This document shows, one piece after another, positions 9,683 through 22,600 of a stretch of 64,000 bases of DNA (position 1 is its first letter; each line of letters begins with the position of its first letter). The notes beneath the pieces are model-generated. The model was not told the DNA's origin, searched no databases, and saw nothing but the letters and a program-made list of their open reading frames with translations. Source of the DNA: Tomocerus qinae (Eukaryota > Arthropoda > Collembola > Entomobryomorpha > Tomoceridae). The DNA lies in NCBI GenBank assembly GCA_020055645.1, contig CM034548.1:45934296-45998295 (forward strand), given 5' to 3'. Made by a program: the position numbers and the translations under genes.

Positions 9683-10160
9683 TTTGAGAATGTATGTAGT
9701 AACAGGAACAGAACTTTTGAAGTTAGATGGTTGCGGTTGTGGGTAGTAAATTGGTATGAATGATTATATTTGGTTGAATGCCTTTTTAAACGAATTTATT
9801 GTTAGTACAATTCTTCGTGTAAGTTTAAAAATAAGTCATGCAAGTTGTAACAAGCATAAAAGAGACAACCTTTCATGTAAAGGTACTTCTGAGAAAGGAT
9901 TATCTGACTAAATGTCACATCATCTCTTTTGTTTCAAGTATGCTGCACTTTCAGAAATAACTTATTTCCATTGCACTGATATTGAAAAGTATCAAAAGGG
10001 TGTATTTTCGTATGTGTCCCTAAAATTGACTTGTTTATACTTTATACTTGAACGTATCAAGTATCCTTAAATACTTAGATGGTCATTGCATGCCATTGTC
10101 GTTAATACTCACCCATTTACATTCATCGATTGTGCTTACCCTTACTTGAGACGCGTAGAT
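9683..10160. other. Upstream flank of the polymerase, no feature recognised
   Basis: AT-rich unique-looking sequence just upstream of the polymerase start codon. A promoter would be expected here on the minus strand, but no convincing TATA box or initiator can be singled out. No terminal inverted repeat or target-site duplication that would mark the outer end of a transposon was found. Confidence 0.4.
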
Positions 10161-10167
10161 CATTACA

Positions 10168-10640
10168 GTGGTTGTGTCTACACACGTTCGTCCTCATCAA
10201 ACAAGTATTTACATGTACCTGATCATATTATTTAATGTATGTTATTGTTATAGACCTTTTATTCTTATAGATATACTTATATGAATATGATATATACATA
10301 ATGTGATAGTACACATGCATTTAAGTTGTAAATGATGTAATAATAATATAGCATGGGAGTGTCACTTTGTGTCTATTTAATTAAAATTATAAAATTAATA
10401 GTATTATCAGGTGGTGTCTACACACATTGGTCTTCATTATCATTGAGTATTCAAAAAGATCCAATTTGCATTGTCATTTATTATATTTTACAGTAATTAG
10501 ACATCAATCACCCTTATAGATATACATAATACATGAATACGATATACCTATATTGCATCACGTTAATTATATGTAAGCACTAAATTGTGAATGATGTATT
10601 AATAAATTGCCACAGAGTATGGTTGCTACTATCCAAGTGT
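10168..10640. repeat. Diverged tandem duplication, about 240-bp period
   Basis: Two degenerate copies beginning GTGTCTACACAC, at about 10174 and 10417, each followed by a CTTATAGATATAC block and a block containing AATGATGTA with AATAA. Divergence is substantial, so exact ends are uncertain. Confidence 0.5.
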
Positions 10641-10648
10641 AACAGTTA

Positions 10649-10975
10649 GGTTAGTGCCTGTACTTTCATGAATGCCGTAGGCTATGAGGATAAGTATGCG
10701 AGCGTAAGAAGTCAATATAATTTGGGGTGAGGATTACTATGCAAGCATAAGAGTAAGGTTAGTGTCTGTACTTCCATGAGGGCCGTAGGCTATGAGGATA
10801 AGTATGCGAGCGTAAGAAGTTAATATAATTTGGGGTGAGGAATACTATGCAAGCATAAGAGTAAGGTTAGTGTCTGTACTTCCATGAGTGCCGTAGGCTA
10901 TGAGGATAAGTGTGCGAGCCTCAGAATCCAAGATGGCGATGGGGTGAGGGCTACTCCGTCGTCCCCCTACTACTC
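10649..10975. repeat. 108-bp tandem repeat, about 2.7 copies
   Basis: The unit starts GGTTAGTGTCTGTACTTCC and recurs at 10649, 10757 and 10865, exactly 108 nt apart. The first two copies differ at only a few positions. The third is close for about 55 nt, then diverges near 10920. A small open frame at 10884 runs out of the third copy and is not considered a gene. Confidence 0.9.
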
Positions 10976-13900
10976 TAAATATTTAAGCTTATTATGTAAC
11001 AGGCTTGTGTTACATTTAATTAGGAGGATTGTAAGATGCCCAGGAGTAACGCCATTTCAGGTACATCGGGAAAGGAGCATAATAATTTATAAAGATAAAC
11101 GTCTAAATGGTACAAAGACAAAGTGGAGTTGTTTTGTAGCAAAGCAAAGGTAAAATTGCTTAGAATCTTGAACAGATATTAAAGAGCAAAGAGGATAGTT
11201 GGTTTACTTAATCAGTTTTCATTGCTTTGTACTTTTGTAGCTCGGAAATTAACTTTGTGGACATGATGATGAAATGTAGTTTTCCTATAGATTGCTACTG
11301 GAAATTTCCTGACTCTTGAGTGTAAAATAGAATTGTGTCAGGAAAACTAACTAATTGTTTTTAGCCATTTAATTACGGAGTAGTTGTATGTGGAGAAAGG
11401 AAAGCCTAGGTAGAATTTGGAGTAAAGAATGCGTCAAACCTTTATTATTATCTATATAATTATATAATCTTTACGATGATATATTACCTGAGTTTGAATA
11501 TTGTAGTATCAAGGATTCCCTAAAATGAGCCTATATAGCTAATGCATATACAAAAGAGCATCTGCTAATAATAGCTAATGTTCCCTAGCAATGTACAAGG
11601 TTAGATCATTGTACATGAAACACTGCAGAGCGAATTGAGATTGTGGAGAACTCGCGGAAGGTCTTATGTTCATGACAATGCTTTAGTTAAAGAAGCTAGG
11701 GTCTGATGAGTGAGCCAAGAATTTTCAAGGGATCATCCTCTTTGAGTGCGTCCGTCGTGTAGTAAAATGAAATCAGAATTCATTCAGCTTTAGGAAAGCG
11801 GAGATATTTCCAGATATGCACATCTCCCACATCTACAACATAAAAGTACTAGATATCTAGTATCTTTTGGGGATGTTTATAGGAAGCACTAACTGCTTCT
11901 ATAAAAGTTGGAATATCAAAATCCAGACGTCGCAAGAAACGGATATCAGTAATAGATATTAGAGAAAAACAGAGAAAGCCGTATTTGACGCTTGGAACTA
12001 ATTTCTTAGGATATTGTGGTTCCAGAACAGCTCAGATAGAGGAGGGAAGGGATTCTAAAAATAGTTAAATGGACGAAAGAAACTTTGCAAGTTCCATTCA
12101 CTAAAGTCGAGGAAACAACCATTCCTGCCAAAAGAGGAAATACTCGTGCAGTAAAAATAGACCGACATGGTGATAGGGCTTATTGTTAGCCTTACACACG
12201 TAGGTATCATCCAGCCATGTATATATCTCCCTTCATGGTGTAGGCGCACTTACAAACAATCCGAATGGGCAGACTAGACAAGAGCACTCGTCCTTCAGCC
12301 CCGTGTCTTCAATTTTTCTCTTCTTGCCAGATATCTTCCTCGCTATCTCCTTCACGCTAAAATTATTACCTTGTCCAAAACCTAAAATTGTAAAAGGGAG
12401 GACACCGCGAGTTCTTCCTGTCCACTATACTGTAGTAGGACACACACTGCATGCACACTCTCCTATCTCACAGGTTATAAAAATATACCACAGAATATAA
12501 TATGTATGTACTATAGAAGACGCAGCATGAAACGTTCCGTTCTACCGACTCCTGATACATACTTAAGTATTCGCAGAGAATCATAAAAAATGGACAGTAG
12601 CTAGGCACTATACATACAACGTAAATACAGATATTAAATGGGTTAAGGCATCTTGGGATGATGTATACCTACTTAGCACTTTTAGTGGATAGTCCGTGCT
12701 TGCCAAGTGAAGGCAGGCCCCCTCAATCCTAAATATCATTTAATTTAACTTAAACTCACATTGTCAACTAGGCTACTACCAGGGATGAAGACACACATTG
12801 TTATAGTGTGTCTCGACAACCAGCAAGGCCAACATACGTGTATAGAGAAGAATTCTAACTGTGATTTAGGACGAGAGAGGGGAAAGTGAAAACCCACATA
12901 GTACTACAATTGTGTACAGGACTCTCTAGTAGTATTCTATGCGGGTTTCCGTATAGCATCATCCATGGGTGACAAGTGTGTGAGCAGTATAGTGAGTCGG
13001 GTGACTGTGTGTAAGGAGCATAGTTGGGAGCCACAACACATAGTATCATTTGTGTAAAAGACATATAGCAAGTGGCAGCGTAAATAGTAGGAGGAGAGTC
13101 TCACATGGAAAGATTTTGTTCACAAAGTTTCTGGCTCACAGTTTCTTCTCTTTAGTGTCTAGTCTAGTTATCAGACCTTATTATAAGACGCCTCTAGAAA
13201 ACGCTGTATGTTGTGCAGGATCAAGGCTTCGGTATGCCTATCAGTATTTACCGTTAGTAATGTACTTAGGCTATATGGTTGCGTTGCATCCAGCCAGCCT
13301 ATCTCTGACTCAAGTGTTATAACTTTTTACTCCACTTTCTCCACTCAACTCTTGTCAGCTTTTTATCTCTCCCTTCCCATCATTCTGTCTCTTTTCCTTT
13401 TCGGCTGGTTGGGGAGTCGCTCGTGGTAAAGAGCTTAGGTAAGTTAGCCTTACTAGTTGGTTCTTCCTATTCCTACCTATGTACTTACTACAGTCTTCTT
13501 ACACCCGACGACTTCCCGCAACTCACTCACTCACTAGGTTAGCAAAAAATCCTTTGAAATGAAAGTTGAGACAGAAACAGAAACCGCTCTGACTCATTAG
13601 TAGGCAGCTAAGCTATATACTTTGTGCTGGCATTCCACATATCCACTCCTATACAATATCATTACAGCCTTCTCGCTTTAACATTAATAGACATCACTGA
13701 AACAGGACACAACAGAAGCAACAAGAATGCTGTATCATGCTCCCTAAATTAATATTTAATTCACTATAGTACAGCAGCGCTGTACCAGTTGAAATATAAT
13801 TCGGTAGGAAAGAATTTCCATATTAACCATAGAGGTGCTTCTAGCGAAATATAATGATATTTGAGATACCCTAGGCGGATAGTACACTAAATAAACCAAA

Positions 13901-16152
13901 ATAAGTAATATCAACCTAATAACAGCCAATAGTCTTACTTTGATAAACATCTGAACGATTTCTTAAGCAAAATCAGCATAAACTTGAGCAGTATACTCAG
14001 CTCTAAGGGTGTGGGCTCTAAACTATATTAATTACCTTCGGCTTTCTCGACTTTGTTCAACAACAAAGAGAAAGCGAAACCTGAGATTCTGATGCATTTA
14101 TTGGATTTCCATGGATTCCTCAAAGAAATCACCATCGCCCCTTTTGACTTCTAAAATTCGAACCGTTAATAAAATAAAGGCACACGCATACGCTTACAGC
14201 TTAAATTTATTTATGCCGAAACCAGGGAAAATCAATTTTCTCAATATTATTTTAAATAAATTATTATTTATTGAAATTTGTTTATAATACTTTACTTTTT
14301 AATAGAGTTCATGCATCACGATTCTGTTATGGACAAGTACTGCTGAAGTAAAATGCTTCCTATGTCAGCTCCAAACCAAATAAACATAAATTTGGGAAAA
14401 CACTGTTGAAAGTTTGAAAATCTAAGAACTGCAGTAGGTAATTTATATTCATCGAATAAAAAGCCCATTTCGCTTGTTTGATTTGCAGAAAATGCACAGT
14501 AACAGCTTATCAAAACCTTAGGGCGACTGAAATCCTCTATCCTCCCAATCGAGTGCAATAATTATCACCTTCAGTTGATCATGTAAATAAAGCCATTAGC
14601 AAAAATGCCAGCAGCTACAAAAGTCATCCCGCCAGGTGTATTCCGAGACAAGATTATTTCTCTACGTGATATCTTTAGTAAGCGTTACAAACTTAAGTAC
14701 TTTGGAAATTGCTTCTCTAGATTGTACATGAGTCAGTACGGAATATATTCTCTAGACAAAGTCGATGAGATCAATTCGCACTTACCTAGCTCTACGTAAT
14801 GAATTTTCAAGTTCCACTGTTACGTGATATGATTTTACAAGTGTAAACAAACAATTTTTACCTGTCCAGTTAGTTACCTTTCTTTGTTTCCGGCGACAGC
14901 AACGTCAGCACCTATTAAAGCCATAAATGCTTAAATGCGTAAATGTAGTATTAGCTCATTAATTGCATCGTGGATCCAGTGCAGTGTTTTAAAAGTGACT
15001 GTTTTAGTGACATCATATACTAATAATAATAATATAGTGTAGGTACCCGTGAAGGGCACATCTATAGCACATTGCACTATAAGAATGTAAGGCTTACCAG
15101 AAAATAATTTTATCAATTCGTAAGATTTGCTAAATTTTTGGCGTTCTTACTTAGTTAGCGGGTACACTATTGGTCAATATTGTTTTTGACCTATTGACAT
15201 ATAAATTTCAATGTATACAATATCATCTTTAGTAAGTATATATTAAGTTCAATATTTAAGGCCAGGACTATTCTGTGCTATCCATGAAGTGTTACACAAA
15301 CAGGTTACATTAGAAGGCATCTCCGGCACACCCCGTACAGGATTGCTTAAAACATGAGGTAATTAAACCAGTTGTATATTTTCTACCACCCTGTGCGGGG
15401 GTGCGATGGGTGCTAGAGGTTCAGGGGATGCCCTTTAGAATGTCCGTACTCTGTCATTTGAGAATTGTGTAACAGCTCAAAAAATTTTATATGCAGGCCA
15501 TAATTGTGAATGATTCTATAATTGTTAGTTTCAAAGTTAGACGAGGACCACTATTATGTCGTAGTCAACCCAGCGTATAAACCAACATAATACTCGGTAA
15601 TCAGAAGTTTCCATCCCGCATACTTCTGGCTAAACAATTTGTCTGTAGATATTACATCATCATGAGATACCACTGTTATAGACATTCAAGCAAAATTTTG
15701 GGATGATATTTGCTTAGATTCAGTGTATCTTGAATGGTGAACGTTAAATGAGCCAAGCCAATTGTGAAATAAACTGGTGGCTGAAGGATGGAAAAACTTT
15801 TCCTCTACTTGATAGACCGAAGGCAAATTTTACTTGTCCTTTTGATGCATAATTAGGTCTCGAAGTAGTAGAAAGAAAGAAATAGAAACTAATCTGTTTC
15901 TTTAAATAAATAACAATAGTTTACTCAACTGTGACACTTATCTATATTTAGAAATTAGTACATGGTCGTACCTAATTAATACTAGGATTAAAATTTAAGG
16001 GGGGAGTTTATATATATTTTAATACCAACAATAACTGGCATGGGATAAATATTAATAGGATACCATAATAATAAGATTTTAATTGAAAATAATTACTATA
16101 ATAACATACTTATATACCTGAATATTTTTGCACTGCTAACTGTATTCAGAAC
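10976..16152. other. Gene-free stretch
   Basis: Many stop codons in all frames, no open frame above 90 codons and no conserved protein motif recognised. Short frames at 12303, 13050 and 14605 (plus) and at 13756 and 14316 (minus) show no recognisable domain or splice context. No tRNA-like or rRNA-like sequence was noticed. Confidence 0.5.
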
Positions 16153-16724
16153 GACCTACCCCCAATTTGTCAACAGTAAAATGTCAACAGGGCAAAAAAA
16201 ACCGAAAACACCTTTTGTCAACACCATTTTATTTTTTGTCAACAGCAATTATCTTTTTTGTCAACAGCTGTTATTGATGCTATACCTTAAAAATTAATTC
16301 TGACTTTAATGGTAAAAATAAGTAATGGCTATTAGTACTTGTGCTAGATTAAACCAAACAATTAAATAAGCCAAATAATCAGTGCTAAGAAAACTATCCC
16401 GAATATATATATAGCTTTTATAGTTTAATGATATAAATCCACTCAGAGAGTTATTTTGGTTAACTTTCGAATATTTTTTAAGTTTTAGAATAGCCTGAGA
16501 ATCTTTTTTGTTTGCTTAGGTTTGCTTCACAATTATCCGTTCGTGGACACAATTACAAATCATGTTTTGCATACATATTATACATATGCACCATACAACT
16601 TACATGTGCATGTGTTGACAAAAAGCTTACTATGTGTTGACAAAAAGTGATTTCTAAAAATAATTTGTTGACAAAATGGTGTTGAAAAAAAGGTGTTGAC
16701 AATAAGGGGTAGGCCCTTCAGAAC
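16145..16724. mobile_element. MITE-like element, 564 bp, with 8-bp target-site duplication
   Basis: The element spans 16153-16716 between direct repeats TTCAGAAC (16145-16152 and 16717-16724). Its ends are inverted: GACCTACCCC on the left and GGGGTAGGCCC on the right, with one offset base. Inside both ends a box TTTTGTCAACA is repeated several times, pointing inward from each side. Terminal inverted repeats, repeated subterminal boxes and an 8-bp duplication fit a non-autonomous hAT-like transposon. There is no transposase frame. Assignment to hAT is by structure only. Confidence 0.75.
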
Positions 16725-19580
16725 ATAATTATACAGTTCGTAAACACGTAATTTACTATAAATTTTTGTTAGCACATTGTATGCATCTTAATAATGGAGA
16801 CCTCTACCCAACACTTTTGAAATTGTGAGTGATTGAAAAAAGTTATTAATTTAAGCTTCTCTTATACTGTTGTACAGTAAAATCAATTCTTAAATTCAAA
16901 CGCTACAATTGAGCAAACAAGTCTTAAAGTAAGAGATTTGAGTTCGTGCATAAAGTTCAATGCTGCATTGGAAGTATATAAAGTGGATGCAATCCATAAG
17001 CCTTAAATACGTAGCGAAATAAATTGAGATTTATTTTAATTTTATTGCCACTGCTTGCTCAATTTTTCATTAGAGTGGATGGACATAAAAGTAAGGATAA
17101 CGAAAAATGGAAGCGAAGCAGTTTTGATGGCAATGTATTTGAGCAGGGTTGTGTGATGGAGTGGAATATGGAGTAGTAAAGATCATAAATTGGGTATGGC
17201 ATATATTTGGATTTAAGTATCTAGGCCAAGAACTAAAGCAGCAGTAAGTGCTAGTAAAGCAAAGCTCATGAAACATAAATATGTGATGAATGAGATCTGA
17301 CATGCAGGGAGGAATTTGCATGGTGACAGAATAGAATTGTAAAGTCCATGCTTACTGAGAATGTATTAAATGAGCAATAGAGACAACAGCAAAGTTGACC
17401 GTAAAAGCTGAAGGAGATACTGAGGCATCCTTAACGATACATTCCAGAAAGGGGAATTGCAAACAAACGAACGCTATGTTTAATGAGTTCCTTTTGTTGC
17501 ACCACTTCTCACTTTTATTAGAATTTCTTCTTTGTTTTCCCCGACTCCGGTGTGCATCAATGGTTTTAATGCTTTCATTAATTCCAGCTGTAGGCTTAAA
17601 TAGAATATTATGACTATCACATAAAAATGTCTCACGACACATGTTATTAACAAACTGGGTATATTTATACTCTTCATTCTATAGCCGATATGACAACCAG
17701 ATGAAATGGGAACCAAACCCACTCTGAAGGCACTTACAATTTTATCTGTCATAACTCCATGTTACAAAGCTTAGAACACTATTATGTCGCTTTCAATGAG
17801 GAGGCAGAGGAAAATGTTTGTCAGCTATGCATACTTCTTATCTCCTACCTTTAGACTGATGCCCAGACAACGCTAAATTGTTATTCTCCACTTACATTTT
17901 AATGCAAAATACTGATCTACCTATATAGCCATACATGTTCTTATTTAGACATTAGTTTCAGTCATTTCATTCAATCCGTTTATTGTATTACTTCACTATT
18001 GCTTACTAATTTCCTTTGCTTGGGTGCCTCATAAATATTTACACCCACGTGCAACTTGCCATTCAATCCCGTTTCAATGTTAATTGTTTCAACATTGCTT
18101 GACTAATGAAAATGGCACATAGTGACTAATATATTATTAAATATGTTGATTGGATTTTTTGATGAGTAGATGTCTTACAAGTCAATGCATAAACAAAATT
18201 TATTCTCCATTTCCCATTCAATTTATAAACGAAGAAGCAGCCTGATTTTATACTACGCAAAGGAATTATTTTCAACATACTGTTAAGGATTTATTTTCAT
18301 GGCATAACCATTTACAACAGTCCAAAGAAATAGCTGCTTAATGTCCGGCTATTGCGTGCCTTTAATACCCGTGTGGAGGTATACAATGCCATATTATGTG
18401 GATTCTCCGTAGCACGTTTTGGCCGTGTAAAACCTCAGAACTTTTACATTCCTTAACAACTATTTAAAATGTTCCAATTGATTTTTGATGCATGTCAAAC
18501 AGGATCAGACGATTCATATAGTTCTCATTAGAATCGTTTTGGTCAACTAAATAATAATATATATCATGTAACTTATAAGGACCGACCGTGTTCGAAGCTC
18601 CAGTCATAATTATAAGATTTGAATTCGTATATTTAACATTAATGAGAAGAAATTTCATATACAAGCCAAAAACCTTTAAACTTTTCATCGAACAATCATA
18701 TTACGTCTAAAGATATGCTTTGCCTGTCCTTTTTGCCTGCTCTGTTTGTCCTTTGCCGACTATGTGAAACCTATGATACGACGGAGCAACAAACCCGTAT
18801 TTCTCACAACACAACCCAAGTACTTTTGAACATTTTCCCTGTAAATAAGTAAGGCAAAGTCAATTTTTCCATTAAAGCTATCAACTTTCTCAGTTTCTAT
18901 GGAGTGCTAAAGAGTTAAATGACATTGCAATGGATAAAATCAGCATTATGAGTTACAGACCCAATTAGAAAATTTATATGAAGGTACATAATTTTTCGTC
19001 TCTTTTTTCAGTAGTTCTAATTAGCTGTGTACCTTACAAACAATGTAAATAAATACCACTTTATGGGTATTTTATTACTAGGGCAGTGGTAAAAATAAAA
19101 ATAATTTAAATTATAGAAAGGTAAAAATTGTGAATTAGATCTATTATTTCATGCTATGCCGTATGGTAAGATCAGTGAACATGTAAAAAGCTATTTTCCA
19201 TAGTACCCTTAAGGTAATTAATTAAGGAAAGCATCTATCATTATAATAATAGCTGCACAAATGTCCTTTATCATCAACTTACGACTTTCAAATTTTTACT
19301 GCATAGGCAGATCATAGTCAGAACCCCAAATTTCGAGTTTCAAAACGATATCTTTCATATAAATCGTTTTATGATTTTTTGAATTTCGAATTTTAACATA
19401 GTAATATGGGCTCATGGCTTATTATTATCGGAATTTTCATTACAAAATTTCCTTAAATTTGTTTATTTTTGTGTTTTGTAGAGTAGCTGGGCTTAATTTG
19501 TATTGTTTAGTTACTGTAAGCTGTGGCGTGCAGTTGTAGATGTCTTGTCGCTCGTTGAGTATGGCTTGCCATATTTAATA
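16725..19580. other. Gene-free stretch
   Basis: AT-rich intergenic sequence with short open frames on both strands between 17070 and 17752, none with a recognisable domain, repeat or splice pattern. Nothing further identified. Confidence 0.4.
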
Positions 19581-19584
19581 TTTA

Positions 19585-19672
19585 TGTTACAGGAAATTTG
19601 TACAGACCGGATGTCTGCATAGGTCCGGCCGGATCTATGCAAACGTCCAGTCTGTACAAATTTCCTGTAACA
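19585..19672. repeat. 88-nt palindrome (44-nt arms, no loop)
   Basis: Arms 19585-19628 and 19629-19672 pair at 40 of 44 positions, with the outer 23 nt (from TGTTACAGG) perfect and the centre CCGGCCGG. All four mismatches are transitions. The palindrome is flanked on both sides by TTTA, a possible 4-bp target-site duplication. It could be a minimal inverted-repeat transposon remnant, or a hairpin-forming sequence of another kind. Confidence 0.85.
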
Positions 19673-19676
19673 TTTA

Positions 19677-22600
19677 CACCCTTAGTTGACAAGTCAAAGA
19701 AAACATGAGCTAAAAAATATCATAATTCATCTATTGGAAGGTAGTATTCCTAACATCGAGTTTATTTCGAAATGCAGCCCTAGATTTTTCTGGAAGAGCG
19801 AATGCAAATGTGTTGTCAATCTAGTCAATTATTACCAAATCTAAAATGGATAGTTGGGCTATGTATTTATAGTAGAGCAATCTGGAGATTCATGCAAGAT
19901 AATATCATAGAAAATTGTAACTTAGGTTCATAAAGATTCTTTTAAAACTTCCAATGAACACTCTTGACTATGCTTGACGTAGAAACTAGTAGACAAAAGG
20001 TAGTCTCACCTCACAAGTATTTAAATACGTCATCAGAATGTAGATAGAAATTATCAACATGGATCATTTCACTCACACCATTGTGAAGCGAGTGTGGTGA
20101 ATAGTTATTACTATTTTGCTAGAATTTTAAAATTACGCATTGGTAAGAAACGAATAAGTTATAAATGCAGGTGAAAAATTGCCAACCCACTGCTATAATA
20201 AATAGAATAATATCAATTATAAAATGATACATGTATTCAGAAAATTTTCTCCAATATTGATATAATTGAAAGTTAAACATAATTTGGTACCTATAAAGTT
20301 TAAATTACATTGCAATAATTAGAAAATTATATGTAGCTAAACGTAGACAAACGTATTTGTGTAATGAATGTTTATTCGAGAAGCACAAATAACTACTTAC
20401 CTACCCTTAGTTGACATGGCTGATAAATCAAGAGCTAAATAGTAGTTGTTCGTAGAAGCCCCTAAAAGAGTATCTGTAGTGTACGTATATGGGTCGTATA
20501 TGGTTTTTGACTTTATAAGTGTGGCGAACAAACAGACAGAGTGGAGGACCCAAAAAAACTTTCATTCATGAAATATTCTGGCGCACACTCAAGTCGGAAT
20601 TGTCTAGAATGGGGAAAGTCGTTGAGATTTCCATCGGAGACTTCTGTAGTAGTATTCGACGTAAGAATTATGGTGTGCAAGCACATGCACTTATATACGA
20701 CATGGAAAGGAAACAGCGAGAAGATCAAGTAAATAATATTATATTGATACGATGCAGTAGTAAAGTAGGTAATAGTAGATTGGTAGGTGGTTGAATATTG
20801 GATTACTACAGCCTGAGTCACATTAAAGCGCATATATAGTATTGTCTCTCTCCCTAAGCCACATGAAAGATTTTTTAATTTTTACAAACATGAAATTTAA
20901 CGTGTACCTATATGTATATCTATGGTATGGTATGGATACTAGTAATGCAGTTACTCAAAAAAGTGTGTGTTAACGACACTACTCCAATATAATTATGACG
21001 CATTTTATAATTTGCAATTTTACAACAAGCTACATTACAGTTACGTTTTCAATTGATTCTATTATGGTGTGTTGAAAGTGACGTTACTAGAGTAATAATG
21101 CGTGCATGAATAGTTAAGTCACATCATTCCCCCTAAAGATTTGACTTCAGTGGAAATCTATATGTTTAAATGTCACTTATAAAAATTCCAGTAAAAAAGG
21201 AAGCCATAAAATGCTTGTACAAAATTTGAAATAGTCAATGACGTAATAATGCAAAATGAATTAAATAAAATTTAGTAAAATTAAGGAAATTCTTGTTGAG
21301 CAGATTGCATATCCGATGAGTTCATTCATTTAATTCAGAAAGGGGCATTAAGGTACACTCCCGCAGCTTTCTTTTGCCGCAGGCCAAACCATATTGACTG
21401 AGAGAAATCGTGAGAGGCTGGGTGATTACGCGGAGGAAGCTCTGTAGGCTTTGTGGCCTGATTGTTGACTTGCTTGGGTTTGGTTTACGTTTGCTTAGTG
21501 AAAGCAAAGAAAAGCTGAAAGTAGTTCATATTCTTTAGAGGGAACGATAAGATGTGTTACGTACGTTACACTACATCACATTAAGATTACATTGGAAGGA
21601 GAAAGAGAAAAAGGAAAGCACCAAGACGTGAATGCGAATTGGCGTGGAGGAGAAAGTCGAGTACTTCCAAGTCAACAATAACATAACGTACTAATACTCA
21701 TAGGCATAGCCACTAAGCATATGGTCCTACTATTGCTTTTTCTCGCGCCATCCTTTCTACTCCACTTTCCATCATTTCGTGTCATCTAGCCCCACGGTAT
21801 CCATTCTCATTGCACACACACACAATGTACAGACCATGGATCATGTTTTGTGATTCTATTGTTATAATCATCCATTGGTTTTCCACTGGACAATAAACTT
21901 CTCAATACATAGCTTAGGTTGCGTAATATCAGTAGGCAGCATGGCGTATTAGCACCATTTCTTTCATTGCTAACCTGGTTATGCAATGCGATGCAATGAA
22001 AAGCAATCTTTTATCAGAGCTACAGCATAGACTACATTATATACATTTAACTCACTCTCGTCATTAGCATATTGTAGCATAATTGAGTGTTAATTTCTGC
22101 TAAATGGATGATAATACGAAATGCCACAGTTCCGACCAAAATCAAATGACACGACAACTTACATAATTAATCCGGAGTGCAGTAAATGCTGAATAATAGC
22201 TTATATTAATTATATGTAGATATTTAGTCGGCAGCTAAGTAAATTAGCCGTATCAACGAGTGGTGCCAATCTTAATTTATAAAATTAGTTACAAATCTCT
22301 GTGTGGTACGATAATATTCGGGGAAGGTAGGTCTGTTGTCAGTTTTCCAAGGAAGTAAATTTTGGCCACGGCACTTTCACCAGTTGAATAAAAAGTGGCG
22401 TTTAAAAGAGGAGAGAGAGAGTATTTGCTCATTCTGTATTGCTACTGTAGTTTCCATCGGCTGAATTCGTTTGGATCTTTAATTCCATTTACACTACCCA
22501 ATGTGATAGGATACATATAAGCAGATAATGTGTAACCATTCTCAAGCATTGGTGGCTATTAATGTTGGACTCCGTTTGATAGTCTTCCGGATTGACAGGA

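Noticed and set aside
14605-14799. 64-codon ORF with a protein-like start
   Set aside because: Too short, no homologue recognised, no flanking splice signals or polyadenylation signal that could be tied to it.
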